Assembly (NCBI RefSeq): GCF_024206495.1
Contig: NZ_JAMBPQ010000035.1
Location: 1 to 64,000 of the forward strand
Direction: 5' to 3'
DNA: 64,000 bases
From: Paraburkholderia sp. CNPSo 3272
GTDB taxonomy: Bacteria > Pseudomonadota > Gammaproteobacteria > Burkholderiales > Burkholderiaceae
Positions 8,626 to 17,010 of the stretch are shown one piece after another. The translations under genes were made by a program, and so were the position numbers. Numbering within the stretch: the first letter of the stretch is position 1; each line of letters opens with the position of its first letter. Under the pieces are notes generated by a model, which ran no database searches, was not told where the DNA came from, and saw only the letters and a list, made by a program, of their open reading frames with translations.

Positions 8626-9090
8626 ATGTCCATGTGGGCCAAACGCCGTGCCGAAATCGAAGTCACGCGCGCGCGCCGCCAACGCGGCTTCACGCTCATC
8701 GAAATCATGGTCGTGATCGCGATTCTCGGCATTCTGGCCGCGTTGATCGTGCCGAAGATCATGAGCCGTCCCGATGAAGCGCGCCGCGTCGCCGCGCGCC
8801 AGGACATCGGCACGATCATGCAGGCGATGAAGCTCTATCGCCTCGACAACGGCCGCTATCCGACCCAGGATCAGGGGCTGCAGGCGCTGGTGCAAAAGCC
8901 GACCACCGACCCCGTGCCGAACAACTGGAAGGACGGCGGCTATCTGGAGCGTCTGCCCAACGACCCGTGGGGCAACGCGTACCAATATCTGAACCCGGGC
9001 GTGCACGGCGAGATCGACGTATTCAGCTACGGGGCCGACGGCAAACCCGGCGGCGAAGGCAACGACGCCGACGTCGGGTCCTGGCAATAA
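8626..9090 (+). CDS. gspG: Major pseudopilin GspG
   Basis: Forms the shaft of the type II pseudopilus. Prepilin peptidase would cut between G21 and F22 (RQRG/FTLIE), with the conserved Glu five residues into the mature protein. The long hydrophobic helix follows, then the GspG globular fold with LPNDPWGNAYQY and the C-terminal calcium-binding region (SYGADGKPGGEG). 154 residues. A very strong ribosome site, GGGAGGAAAG, sits 7 bases before ATG 8626, fitting the high expression expected of the major subunit. First gene of gspG-H-I-J-K-L-M-N. Confidence 0.96.
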   Translation: MSMWAKRRAEIEVTRARRQRGFTLIEIMVVIAILGILAALIVPKIMSRPDEARRVAARQDIGTIMQAMKLYRLDNGRYPTQDQGLQALVQKPTTDPVPNNWKDGGYLERLPNDPWGNAYQYLNPGVHGEIDVFSYGADGKPGGEGNDADVGSWQ

Positions 9091-9111
9091 GGCATCCGCC
9101 ACGCCGCATCC

Positions 9112-9618
9112 ATGCAACCGAGCCGCCTTTCCCCTAGTCGGGACCGCCGATCGTCACGCACCTCGCGCGCGGCGGGCTTCACGCTGCTCGAAATGCTCGT
9201 GGTGCTGCTGATCGCGGGGATTCTCATCTCGCTCGCTTCGCTCACGCTCACGCGCAATCCGCGCACCGACCTGAACGAAGAAGCGCAGCGGCTCGCGCTG
9301 CTGTTCGAATCGGCCGGCGACGAGGCACAGGTGCGCGCCCGGCCCATTGCATGGCAGCCGCTCGCGGGCGGGTTCCGCTTCGACGTCCATACCGAGGACG
9401 GCTGGCGTCCGCTGCGCGACGATCTGCTCGGCCCGCGCCACTGGGAAGGCGGCGTGACCGGCGTGGCGATCACCTACCCCGGCAGCGACGACACGCAGGC
9501 CAACCGGCTCATTTTCGGCACCGAAGCCGTGGACGTGCCGGTGCAGGTCACGCTCTTCTCGGCAGCCGGCCGCGCGACGATCGTCGGCACCGGCACTGGC
9601 CGCTTCGAGGTGCGCTGA
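9112..9618 (+). CDS. gspH: Minor pseudopilin GspH
   Basis: Minor subunit thought to join tip (GspI-J-K) to shaft (GspG). Cleavage would be after G22 (AAG/FTLLE), followed by a hydrophobic helix MLVVLLIAGILISLASLTL and the GspH/FimT beta domain. 168 residues, normal for the family. It starts 21 bases after gspG and its stop codon is separated from gspI by one base, so the operon is tightly packed. Confidence 0.92.
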   Translation: MQPSRLSPSRDRRSSRTSRAAGFTLLEMLVVLLIAGILISLASLTLTRNPRTDLNEEAQRLALLFESAGDEAQVRARPIAWQPLAGGFRFDVHTEDGWRPLRDDLLGPRHWEGGVTGVAITYPGSDDTQANRLIFGTEAVDVPVQVTLFSAAGRATIVGTGTGRFEVR

Positions 9619-9619
9619 G

Positions 9620-10069
9620 ATGCGGCTCTCGATGCGTGGGGGAAAGCGCGGCCACCGCGCTCGCGTGGTTCGTCCGGGTCGTCCGGTTGGACCGCTGCGT
9701 GAGCGCGGCTTCACGATGATCGAGGTATTGGTTGCGCTCGCAATCATCGCGATTGCGCTGGCCGCGTCGCTGCGCGCCGTGGGCAGCCTCGCCGCAAGTG
9801 AAGCCGATCTGCACGACCGCCTGCTCGCGGGCTGGAGTGCGGACAACACGCTCGCGCAACTGCGTCTCGCGCACGCGTGGCCGGACCTTGGAGAGAGCAG
9901 CTTCGACTGCACGCAGGGCAATCTGCGGCTGACCTGCACGCAGAACGTCGCGACGACGCCCAACCCCGTCTTCCGCCGCGTCGAGGTGTCGGTGACGGCG
10001 CTCGGCCGTTCCGGCAATCTCGCGCAACTCGTCACGGTGCTCGCCAATGAGACGAACCGCTCCTTGTGA
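9620..10069 (+). CDS. gspI: Minor pseudopilin GspI
   Basis: Tip pseudopilin. Prepilin site after G30 (ERG/FTMIEV) followed by the hydrophobic helix and a short beta domain. The leader is unusually long and basic if ATG 9620 is used; ATG 9632 would shorten it by four residues and cannot be excluded. Two cysteines (FDCTQG and LTCTQN) in the globular part could form the disulfide common in GspI. Its end overlaps the start of gspJ by 23 bases. Confidence 0.92.
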   Translation: MRLSMRGGKRGHRARVVRPGRPVGPLRERGFTMIEVLVALAIIAIALAASLRAVGSLAASEADLHDRLLAGWSADNTLAQLRLAHAWPDLGESSFDCTQGNLRLTCTQNVATTPNPVFRRVEVSVTALGRSGNLAQLVTVLANETNRSL

Positions 10070-10730
10070 CCGCGCGCGCGTCGCCGCGCCAGCGCGCGGC
10101 TTCACGCTGATCGAGCTGCTCGTGGCGATCGCCATCATGGCCGTGGTGGCGATCCTCTCGTGGCGCGGCCTCGACGAGATCGTGCGCGGGCGCGAAACCA
10201 TCACCCGCTCGATGGCAGAGGAACGCGTGTTCGCGCAGATGTTCGACCAGATGCGCATCGACTTGCGCGAAGCGACCTCCGACGACGAAGCGGGCGGCGT
10301 CGCCATCTCGCTCGACGGCGGCGCGCTGCAGGTCGTGCGCGCGTTCGCGGTGCCGCCGGGCGCGGCGCCGCGCCTGCAAGTGGTGCGTTACCGCGTGTCG
10401 GGCGGCCAGGTGGTGCGCTATGCGTCGCCCCCGCTCGCCAATCTCGGCGAGCTGCGGCGTGCACTGCGCGGCGGCGAGGGCGACAACTGGGGCGCATTGC
10501 CGATGATGAGCGGCGTGGACGTCATCAACGCGCGCCTGTACGTGCCGAAGACGGGCTGGACGGCGAACATGCAGGACGTGCGCTCGCAGGTGAGCGGCAA
10601 CAACAACGATCTCAAGGTGCCGCAGCTCGGCAACGCGCCGCTGCCGCGCGCGGTCACGGGCGTGCAGGTGAGCGTCGGTGCGCATTCGCTCGAGCGGCCG
10701 GTGACGCGCGTATTCATGGTGGGGGAATGA
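10047..10730 (+). CDS. gspJ: Minor pseudopilin GspJ
   Basis: Tip pseudopilin. Prepilin cleavage expected after G18 (ARG/FTLIELLVAIAI), followed by the GspJ beta-rich domain, with the total of 227 residues typical. ATG 10047 lies inside the end of gspI; the overlap suggests coupled translation. The stop codon shares bases with the gspK start (ATGA at 10727-10730). Confidence 0.92.
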   Translation: MRRTAPCDRARVAAPARGFTLIELLVAIAIMAVVAILSWRGLDEIVRGRETITRSMAEERVFAQMFDQMRIDLREATSDDEAGGVAISLDGGALQVVRAFAVPPGAAPRLQVVRYRVSGGQVVRYASPPLANLGELRRALRGGEGDNWGALPMMSGVDVINARLYVPKTGWTANMQDVRSQVSGNNNDLKVPQLGNAPLPRAVTGVQVSVGAHSLERPVTRVFMVGE

Positions 10731-11857
10731 CGTTGCGCACACAACGAACTTCCGCCAGACGATTGCGACGATCCAGCCGCGCTACGCGCGCACGGCGCGG
10801 CGCGGCCATCATCAGCGCGCTGCTCGTCGTGGCGCTGTCGGCGATCCTCGTCTCGGGCATGTTGTGGCGCCAGCAGGTGCAGCTGCGCCGCATCGAGAAT
10901 CAGCGGCTGCTCGCGCAGGCGCAATGGATCGCGCGCGCCTCGCTCGACTGGACGCGCCTCGTGCTGCGCTCCGAAGCGGATACGTCGGCGGGCATCACGT
11001 ATCTCGGCGGCGCGTGGGGCGTGCCGCTCGCGAGAACGCGCCTGTCCGACTTTCTCGGCCAGATCGGCGAGGCGCACGCGCAACAGGGCGCGGACACCTG
11101 GCTGTCGGGTTCGATCGAAGACGCCCAGGCGCGCTTCAATCTGCGCGATCTCGTGGCGAGCAACGCGCCGGGCTCGCTGCAGCTGAATCTCACAGAGATC
11201 GAAGCGTTCGCGCGCCTGCTGCAGATTCTCGGGATCGACCAGCAACTGGCCAAGAACACCGCGGTGTATCTGCGCTCGGGCCTCGCCTATTCGGCAACGC
11301 GCTTCCAGACGCAAACCGCCACGACGAGCGGCACCTCGCAAACCGAAGTGCTCGCAGGCGGCGGGTCGACGGGCAGCGGCAACTACACCGACAACCCGGG
11401 CCTCTCCGACTCCGACAACAACAGCGGCGTCGCGCCGCTCCTGATGACGAGCGTCGATTCGCTGCTCGACGTGCCCGGCTTCACGCCCGACGCCGTCGCG
11501 CGGCTGCGCCCGTTCGTGACAATCCTGCCCACCGTGACGCCCGTGAACATGAACACGGCGAGCGCCGAGGTGATCGCCTCCGTCGTAACGGGCATGAGCC
11601 TGTCGAACGCGCAGGCCCTCGTCGCACGTCGCCAGAGCGTGTTTTTCCGCAACGTGAGCGACGTGCAGCTCGCGCTCGAAGGCGTGGGCGCGAAGCAGGC
11701 CTCGATCGACACTACGCAGATCGACGTCAACACGAGTTATTTTCTCGTCCATGGGCGCGTGCAGCACGAGCGCGCCGAGGTGGACCGCACGACGCTAGTC
11801 TGGCGCGACCCGCTTACTCATACGACGCGCATCGTGCGCGTTCGCGACGAACCATGA
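10727..11857 (+). CDS. gspK: Minor pseudopilin GspK
   Basis: Large pseudopilin that caps the pseudopilus tip and binds GspI and GspJ. An Arg-rich leader ends at G25 (RRG/AAIISALLVVALS); as is common in GspK the residue after the cut is Ala and the conserved Glu at position 5 is absent, consistent with its tip position. A large alpha domain follows, with a low-complexity Ser/Thr/Gly stretch in the middle and helix-hairpin-like MNTASAEVIASVV toward the C terminus. 376 residues. ATG 10727 overlaps the gspJ stop and lies directly behind a GGGGGAA ribosome site. Confidence 0.93.
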   Translation: MTLRTQRTSARRLRRSSRATRARRGAAIISALLVVALSAILVSGMLWRQQVQLRRIENQRLLAQAQWIARASLDWTRLVLRSEADTSAGITYLGGAWGVPLARTRLSDFLGQIGEAHAQQGADTWLSGSIEDAQARFNLRDLVASNAPGSLQLNLTEIEAFARLLQILGIDQQLAKNTAVYLRSGLAYSATRFQTQTATTSGTSQTEVLAGGGSTGSGNYTDNPGLSDSDNNSGVAPLLMTSVDSLLDVPGFTPDAVARLRPFVTILPTVTPVNMNTASAEVIASVVTGMSLSNAQALVARRQSVFFRNVSDVQLALEGVGAKQASIDTTQIDVNTSYFLVHGRVQHERAEVDRTTLVWRDPLTHTTRIVRVRDEP

Positions 11858-11880
11858 ATCCGTCCCCGACCAACATCGAA

Positions 11881-11886
11881 AAGAGG
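11881..11886 (+). promoter_or_regulatory. Ribosome binding site deciding the gspL start
   Basis: AAGAGG at 11881-11886 sits five bases before TTG 11892. An in-frame GTG at 11886 overlaps the site itself and would lack a spaced Shine-Dalgarno, so TTG 11892 is the better start. Confidence 0.6.
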
Positions 11887-11891
11887 TGCGT

Positions 11892-13277
11892 TTGAGCACG
11901 CTGATCGTTCTCATGCCGCCCCGCGACCCGGCGGTCCACTCGCAGGAATGGCAGCTGCCGGAACTGCCGTTCGTGCTGCTCGACAAGACAGGCAACACGC
12001 AGCGCGCGGGCCGTTCGGCGCTCGGGCTGCTGCCGAAGGCCTCGGCCACCGTCCTGATGATCGCCGCGCGCGACCTGCTCACGCTCGCCGCCACGGTGCC
12101 GCCGCTCAAGGGGCCGCGGCTGCGTCAGGCGCTGCCGAACGTGGTCGAGGATCATCTGATCCAGGATGCGCAGACCTGCCATCTGGCGCTCGATCCCAAG
12201 CGCCTCGCCGACGGCCGCCAGGTGGTGGCGGCCATCGACCGCGGCTGGTTCCGCTTTCTGCTGGAAGGCTTCACCGCCTCCGGGCACCGCAATCTGCGCG
12301 CCGTGCCCGTGGCGCGCTGCCTGCCGGCCGCGCAGGCGGTCGAAGCGGTTCAGGAGGTCCCGGTGACCGAACCGGCCGGGTCCGCGGCGCCGGGCGCAGC
12401 GCCCGACGCCGCGCCTGCCGCGCCTCCCGCCCCCGAACCCGTGACCGCATGCGTGCTAGGCCATGTCGTTGCGACCGCGCCCACGCTGCTGCCCGGCGTC
12501 GCGCCCGAGCCGGCGGCTGCTACGGCGCAAGCGGCGCTCGAACTCGCGATCGTGCGCGGCGCGCTCGCCGAGGGTTTCGCGGTGCCCGCCGCGAGCGTCT
12601 CCGCCACCGTCACGGCGCTGGCCGGCGGCGCGCCGGTTTCGGGCTACGTCCTCACCAATCTGCCAGGCGAGCCCGTGAGTGCCGCCGCGCGCGCGTCGCT
12701 GGCCGCCGCGTTGCCGGGTGCGCAGACGCTCACGTTCGAGGCGCTCGCGCGCCGCGCGCTCGCCTGCCGCTTCGACCTCTGCCAGTTCGAGTTCGCCTCG
12801 CAGCCGTGGCGGCTCGACCGCGCGACGCTGCGCCGTCTGCGGGTGCCGATCGTGCTCGTGGCGGCGTCGCTCGTCGTGGCGGTCGTCGGCGCGAATATCC
12901 AGTGGCTCATGATGGCGCGCCAGCGCGACGCGATCAGCGCGCAGATGACCGAGCTGCTGCTCAACGCGTTCCCGAAGACGACCGTCGTGCTAGATCCCGC
13001 CGGGCAGATGGCGCGCCAGTTGCAGCAGTTGCGCCTCGCTGCGGGCGAGCCCTCGCCCGACGACTTCCTCGCGCTCTCCGACGGCCTCGCGCGCGCGCTC
13101 GGTCCGGTGCCGGCGAACGGCATCGCGGCCCTCGACTATCACGACCGGCGTCTGGACGTGACCTTCAAGCCAGGCGTCAACGTCGACGCCGATCTTGCGA
13201 AACGCCTCGCGGGCAACGGCCTTGCGGGCACGGTGGATGCCAGCACGGGCAAATGGACGATCAGGAGCGCATCGTGA
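11892..13277 (+). CDS. gspL: Type II secretion platform protein GspL
   Basis: Bitopic inner-membrane protein whose cytoplasmic actin-like domain recruits GspE and whose periplasmic ferredoxin-like domain binds GspM. The cytoplasmic part has a long Pro/Ala-rich insertion near residues 155-215; one membrane segment lies near 318-338 (VPIVLVAASLVVAVVGAN); the periplasmic domain ends in NGIAALDYHDRRLDVTFK. 461 residues from TTG 11892, one codon pair shorter than an alternative GTG. Its stop overlaps the gspM GTG start. Confidence 0.9.
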   Translation: MSTLIVLMPPRDPAVHSQEWQLPELPFVLLDKTGNTQRAGRSALGLLPKASATVLMIAARDLLTLAATVPPLKGPRLRQALPNVVEDHLIQDAQTCHLALDPKRLADGRQVVAAIDRGWFRFLLEGFTASGHRNLRAVPVARCLPAAQAVEAVQEVPVTEPAGSAAPGAAPDAAPAAPPAPEPVTACVLGHVVATAPTLLPGVAPEPAAATAQAALELAIVRGALAEGFAVPAASVSATVTALAGGAPVSGYVLTNLPGEPVSAAARASLAAALPGAQTLTFEALARRALACRFDLCQFEFASQPWRLDRATLRRLRVPIVLVAASLVVAVVGANIQWLMMARQRDAISAQMTELLLNAFPKTTVVLDPAGQMARQLQQLRLAAGEPSPDDFLALSDGLARALGPVPANGIAALDYHDRRLDVTFKPGVNVDADLAKRLAGNGLAGTVDASTGKWTIRSAS

Positions 13278-13792
13278 AGACAACGGCTATGAGCGGCGCG
13301 TGGGCCGAGGCCTGGACGAACTTCTGGGAGGCGCGCTCGACGCGCGAAAAGACGCTGCTCACGTGGGGTGGCGCGGTGCTTGCGCTGGCGATCGGCTGGT
13401 CGGTGCTGTGGCAGCCCGCCGCCGACGGCCGCGCGCGCCTGCGTGAGAGCCTGCCCGGCATGCAGCGTGAACTCGCGCAGATGACGGCCGAGGCCGACGA
13501 GGCGCGCTCGCTGGCCGGCGCGGCGGCCAGCGTGGCGCCGGGCGGCCAGGCGCTCAAGGACGCGGTGAGCGCCTCGCTCGCCGATCACTCGCTCACGGGC
13601 GCGCAGATTCAGCTGATCGGCACGACGGTGCAGGTGCAGATGAAGAACGTGTCGTTTCCGGCGTGGGCCGCGTGGCTCGACGACGTGCGCAAGCAGTTCA
13701 AGGTGCAGGTGGTCGAGGCGCACATCACCGCGCTGAAGGCCGATGGCCAGGTCGACTTGACGGCCTCGCTGCAACCGGCGAATACGCATTAA
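13274..13792 (+). CDS. gspM: Type II secretion platform protein GspM
   Basis: Small bitopic partner of GspL. A cytoplasmic N terminus, one membrane segment (LLTWGGAVLALAIGWSVLW, about residues 31-49), a coiled region and the ferredoxin-like periplasmic domain typical of GspM. 172 residues. GTG 13274 is preferred over ATG 13289 because AGGAG lies six bases upstream, inside the end of gspL, and because GTGA overlaps the gspL stop. Confidence 0.9.
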   Translation: MKTTAMSGAWAEAWTNFWEARSTREKTLLTWGGAVLALAIGWSVLWQPAADGRARLRESLPGMQRELAQMTAEADEARSLAGAAASVAPGGQALKDAVSASLADHSLTGAQIQLIGTTVQVQMKNVSFPAWAAWLDDVRKQFKVQVVEAHITALKADGQVDLTASLQPANTH

Positions 13793-13847
13793 AAAGAAAA
13801 AGCGCGCATCGAATAGCGCGCAATGAGAATCGCCGGAGATACAAGCA

Positions 13848-14627
13848 ATGAGTTACTGGATGCGGCGTCTGCGCGCCGCGTTGCCCTGGCTGATCGTGGG
13901 CGTGCTGTCGAGCGCCGTCGTGCTGCTTGCCCGCCTGCCCGCGGCCTGGATCGCGCCGCAGTTCGCGCGCGCGACCCAGGGGCACGTGAATCTGATCGAC
14001 CCGGAAGGCTCGCTCTGGCACGGCTCCGCTACGCTGATGCTCGCTGCGGGCCAGGACGCACGCGGCGCGACGCTGCTGCCGGGGCGCATCGTCTGGCGTA
14101 CGGCGTTCTGGCCGCTGTTCGTCGCGCGCGTGCGTATGCAAATGCTGCAGACCGAGGCGATGCCCGAGGCGGTCACGGTCGATGCGTCGTTGCGCGGCGC
14201 GAACGTGAGCGCGGGCACGATCGCCGTGCCCGCGTCGCTGCTCGCCGGTCTCGGAGCGCCCTTCAACACGCTCGACCTGGACGGCAAGGTGCGGCTCGCG
14301 TGGAGCCCGTGGCGCGTGTTCGGCACGGATGCGTTCGGACGACTGACCGTCTCGCTCGCCGACATGAGTTCGCGCGTTTCGCTCGTGAAGCCGCTCGGCA
14401 CGTATCAGGTGGTGCTCCAGGCGCAAGGGGCGACGTCGACGCTCGACCTCTCGACGCAAAAAGGACCGCTGATGCTCGAGGGGCGTGGCGCGTTCTCGCG
14501 GGCGTCGGCGTCGTTTCAGGGCACCGCGAGCGCGGCGCCGGATCATTGCGACAACCTGGCGGGCCTGCTGAATCTGCTGGGCCGGCCGGTCGGGCCGGGA
14601 ACCGTCGCACTGACGTTCATGCGCTGA
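13848..14627 (+). CDS. gspN: Type II secretion protein GspN
   Basis: Accessory inner-membrane component found only in some type II systems. One N-terminal membrane anchor (LPWLIVGVLSSAVVLLARL) followed by a periplasmic GspN domain with the conserved GSLWHGSA motif and a C-terminal LLNLLGRPVGPGTVALTF region. 259 residues. It is last in the operon, 55 bases after gspM; the gap holds a weak GCGCGC hairpin (13803-13822). Its exact function is unknown in the family. Confidence 0.9.
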   Translation: MSYWMRRLRAALPWLIVGVLSSAVVLLARLPAAWIAPQFARATQGHVNLIDPEGSLWHGSATLMLAAGQDARGATLLPGRIVWRTAFWPLFVARVRMQMLQTEAMPEAVTVDASLRGANVSAGTIAVPASLLAGLGAPFNTLDLDGKVRLAWSPWRVFGTDAFGRLTVSLADMSSRVSLVKPLGTYQVVLQAQGATSTLDLSTQKGPLMLEGRGAFSRASASFQGTASAAPDHCDNLAGLLNLLGRPVGPGTVALTFMR

Positions 14628-14659
14628 CGACCATGCGCTGAGGTTCGCTGTCTGAGCGT

Positions 14660-14679
14660 GCGCCCGCCTGCGCGGGCGC
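14660..14679. terminator. Hairpin between convergent gspN and the efflux lipoprotein gene
   Basis: GCGCCCGC at 14660-14667 pairs perfectly with GCGGGCGC at 14672-14679 around loop CTGC. It stands in the 59-base gap of two convergent genes. There is no T run, so termination efficiency is doubtful. Confidence 0.4.
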
Positions 14680-14686
14680 GTACGCA

Positions 14687-16282
14687 TTACTGCGGCTGGG
14701 CGGCCGTCGTGGCCGTAATCGCTGCCGCTCGGGACGAAGCTGCCGAAGCCACTGCCGGCGCTGCCACGCTGCCCGTCTCGTGATTCATCTGCGAGGCATC
14801 CCAGCCGCCGCCGAGCGCCTTCACGAGCCCCACCGACGACACCATGCGCTGCCCGCCGATGCTCACGAGCTTCTGCTGCGCGGTAAAGGCCGTGGCCTGC
14901 GCGGAAAGCACGTTCTGGAAATCGGTCGTGCCCGCCTTGTACTCGTTCGTCACGATCGCGAGCGCATGCTGTGCCGACTCCACCGCCTGCTGCTGCACGC
15001 CGACCTCTTGCCCGAGGATGCGCTGCGAAGCGAGGTTGTCCTCCACGTCCTGGAACGCGGCCAGCACCGTTTGCCGGTACGTGGCCACCTGCTGGTCGTA
15101 GGCGGCGCGCGCGGCCTCGGTCTGGGCCTTGCGCAGCCCGGCGTCGAAGATCGTGCCGGCAAGCGAGGGCCCGAGCGTCCAGAAGCGCGACGGCATCTGC
15201 AGCAACTGCGACATCACCGAGCTTTCGAAGCCGCCGCTCGCGGACAGCGTGAGCGTGGGGAAGTACGCCGCGATGGCGACGCCGATCTGCTCATTGGCGG
15301 ACGCCGCCTTGCGCTCGGCCGAGGCGATGTCGGGCCGGCGCTCGAGCAGCGCCGAAGGCATGGCGAGCGGCACCGTGGGCGGCGTGGCGGCGAGCGGCGA
15401 CGGCGGGATCGAGAACGCGGAGGCGGGCTGGCCGACCAGGACGGCGATCGCATGCTCGTCCTGGGCGCGCGCCACGCCGTTGTCGATCGCGGAAGCCTGG
15501 GCGGATTGCAGCTGGGTTTGCGCCTGGATTACGTCGGCGCGGCCCGCCACGCCCTGCGCGTACTGATTCTGCGTGAGCTGCAGCGACTTCTGGTACGCGA
15601 CGACCGTATCGTCGAGCAGCTTCTGCTGCGCGTCGAGCGAGCGCAACGTGAAGTAGGTTTGCGCGAGCGTAGCCTGGGCCGACAGACGCGCATTCGCGAG
15701 ATCGGCGGCGGCGCCCTGCTGGCTCGCCTCCTGCGAGCTGACCGTGCGGCTCACCTTGCCCCAGAGATCGGGTTCCCAGGTGGCGTCGAGCCCCAGGTTG
15801 ACGTTGTTCTTGATGCTGCCGCTCGACAATCCGCCGCTCGAGTTGGCCACGCGCGTGGGTGTATACGAGCGCGTGCCCGCAAACGAACCGCTGATCACCG
15901 GGAAGTACGCCGCCCGCGCCTCGCCCACGAGCGCGCGCGCCTGGCGGTAGGCGGCGGCATATTGCGCGACCGTCTGGTTGCTGGTGTTGAGCTGGTCCAT
16001 TAGCGCGTTGAGTTGCGCGTCGTCGTAGATCAGCCACCACGCGCCGCGGTCGGAGGTATCGGCGGGTTGCGCGACCTTCCAGCCCTCGGGCGCTTCCTTG
16101 AACGAAGCGGGCACGGCGGCGCTGGGCCGGTGGTAGTCGGGGCCGACGGCGCAGCCGGTCAACTGGAAGGTGAGCGCGGCAGCCGCGCACAGCGTCAGGA
16201 TGGAAAGCGGCTTGGGCGCGCGGCGCGCCACGGACCCGGCGGGTTCAGCGGTCGCGCCGGAGCGGACGAAACGGCAAGGCAT
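14687..16282 (-). CDS. NodT/OprM-family outer-membrane efflux lipoprotein
   Basis: Trimeric TolC-like exit duct for a tripartite drug efflux pump. A signal peptide ends in the lipobox LTGC, giving a lipidated cysteine followed by AVGPDYHRP, the hallmark of this family. Two OEP repeats follow (WWLIYDDAQLNALMDQ and the second repeat around LLERRPDIASAERK), with long coiled helices. 531 residues; the tail is Ala/Thr-rich. ATG 16282 has AGGAA seven bases upstream; the longer frame to 16366 does not. It is convergent with gspN and divergent from the MarR-pump genes, which are its likely partners. Confidence 0.9.
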   Translation of the reverse strand: MPCRFVRSGATAEPAGSVARRAPKPLSILTLCAAAALTFQLTGCAVGPDYHRPSAAVPASFKEAPEGWKVAQPADTSDRGAWWLIYDDAQLNALMDQLNTSNQTVAQYAAAYRQARALVGEARAAYFPVISGSFAGTRSYTPTRVANSSGGLSSGSIKNNVNLGLDATWEPDLWGKVSRTVSSQEASQQGAAADLANARLSAQATLAQTYFTLRSLDAQQKLLDDTVVAYQKSLQLTQNQYAQGVAGRADVIQAQTQLQSAQASAIDNGVARAQDEHAIAVLVGQPASAFSIPPSPLAATPPTVPLAMPSALLERRPDIASAERKAASANEQIGVAIAAYFPTLTLSASGGFESSVMSQLLQMPSRFWTLGPSLAGTIFDAGLRKAQTEAARAAYDQQVATYRQTVLAAFQDVEDNLASQRILGQEVGVQQQAVESAQHALAIVTNEYKAGTTDFQNVLSAQATAFTAQQKLVSIGGQRMVSSVGLVKALGGGWDASQMNHETGSVAAPAVASAASSRAAAITATTAAQPQ

Positions 16283-16442
16283 GCAAGGATTCCTGTCGAT
16301 GCAACCGGCGCGCTCAGGCGGCCGGGCGCGCACGGGGGTTGTCGCGTTGCGGCAATGGTAGCGCACGCGCTAGTCATTACACGGAATCCGAAAGCTTACG
16401 CGTTGGAAGGGGTGGCGGGTGTTACGGCGCCAGGCGCGCCGG

Positions 16443-16829
16443 TTACGCGTCGTTACGGCGGCGCTTCGGTGCGCGGCAGGCGAGCTGGCCGCCATCGCAC
16501 AGGGGCGCAGGCGCTGCTGGTGTGACTGCTGCGAGTGCCGTTGCGGTCGCGGGCGTGGCCGGCACGACAGCGCTAGCCGCGGCGGGTTCGGGCTGCGCGC
16601 GCCGACGCTGCGCCAGCACCACGGCCACCACCGCGATCGAGCCGCCCGGCAGCGCGAACATGGCTGCATACAACGCGAGCTTGCGCCAGCGCGACGACTC
16701 ACCGGCCTTCGCGAAAGCGAGGCGGGCGGTGTCGGTGACGGAGCGGCCAAGGCCGCCAAGCGCGTTGATGAGAAAAAGCATGATGCGGAAACGGGTGGAC
16801 GTAGAAGAACGAAACTGGTTGCCTGTCAT
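16443..16829 (-). CDS. Small single-pass membrane protein, unknown
   Basis: A 128-residue frame with GC-rich codon use like its neighbours, a hydrophobic segment near residues 51-73 (LALYAAMFALPGGSIAVVAV) and a Pro/Ala-rich tail. It lies between the outer-membrane efflux lipoprotein and the MarR gene, pointing toward the lipoprotein, so it may be the first gene of that transcription unit. No ribosome site is visible for ATG 16829 or for the alternative ATG 16781; a CATAGT -10-like hexamer seven bases before ATG 16829 would fit a leaderless mRNA. I do not recognise the family. Confidence 0.5.
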   Translation of the reverse strand: MTGNQFRSSTSTRFRIMLFLINALGGLGRSVTDTARLAFAKAGESSRWRKLALYAAMFALPGGSIAVVAVVLAQRRRAQPEPAAASAVVPATPATATALAAVTPAAPAPLCDGGQLACRAPKRRRNDA

Positions 16830-16833
16830 AATA

Positions 16834-16882
16834 TTGACTATGCAATCAAATCACAACATACTTTGCAGCGCATCAATGCAAA
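16834..16882. promoter_or_regulatory. Candidate MarR operator dyads
   Basis: Two imperfect dyads lie in the divergent gap upstream of the MarR gene: TTGACTATGCAATCAA at 16834-16849 with TTGA/TCAA outer arms, and TTTGCA 16862-16867 facing TGCAAA 16877-16882. The first lies immediately upstream of the minus-strand small gene. MarR proteins usually bind such dyads to repress their own and the pump promoter. Assignment is inferred from position and symmetry. Confidence 0.4.
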
Positions 16883-16968
16883 TGTTGTTTTTACGCGCCG
16901 GATAGCCGCAGCCGATGCATTGGCAAGCCGGCGCCCGATTTATCTGCCTGAGCAGCGAAACAACCCGT

Positions 16969-16974
16969 TATAAT
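16969..16974 (+). promoter_or_regulatory. -10 element of the marR-pump promoter
   Basis: A consensus TATAAT at 16969-16974, about 37 bases before the MarR start, gives a transcription start near 16981. The region 17-19 bases upstream holds only a poor -35 (CTGCCT). Confidence 0.5.
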
Positions 16975-17010
16975 CCGCTCGTTTTTTGAGATGCTGCAAA
17001 GCGAACTGCC

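Noticed and set aside
13978..13992. Possible parS centromere-like site (CACGTG core)
   Set aside because: The flanks do not match a parS palindrome and the site lies inside gspN.
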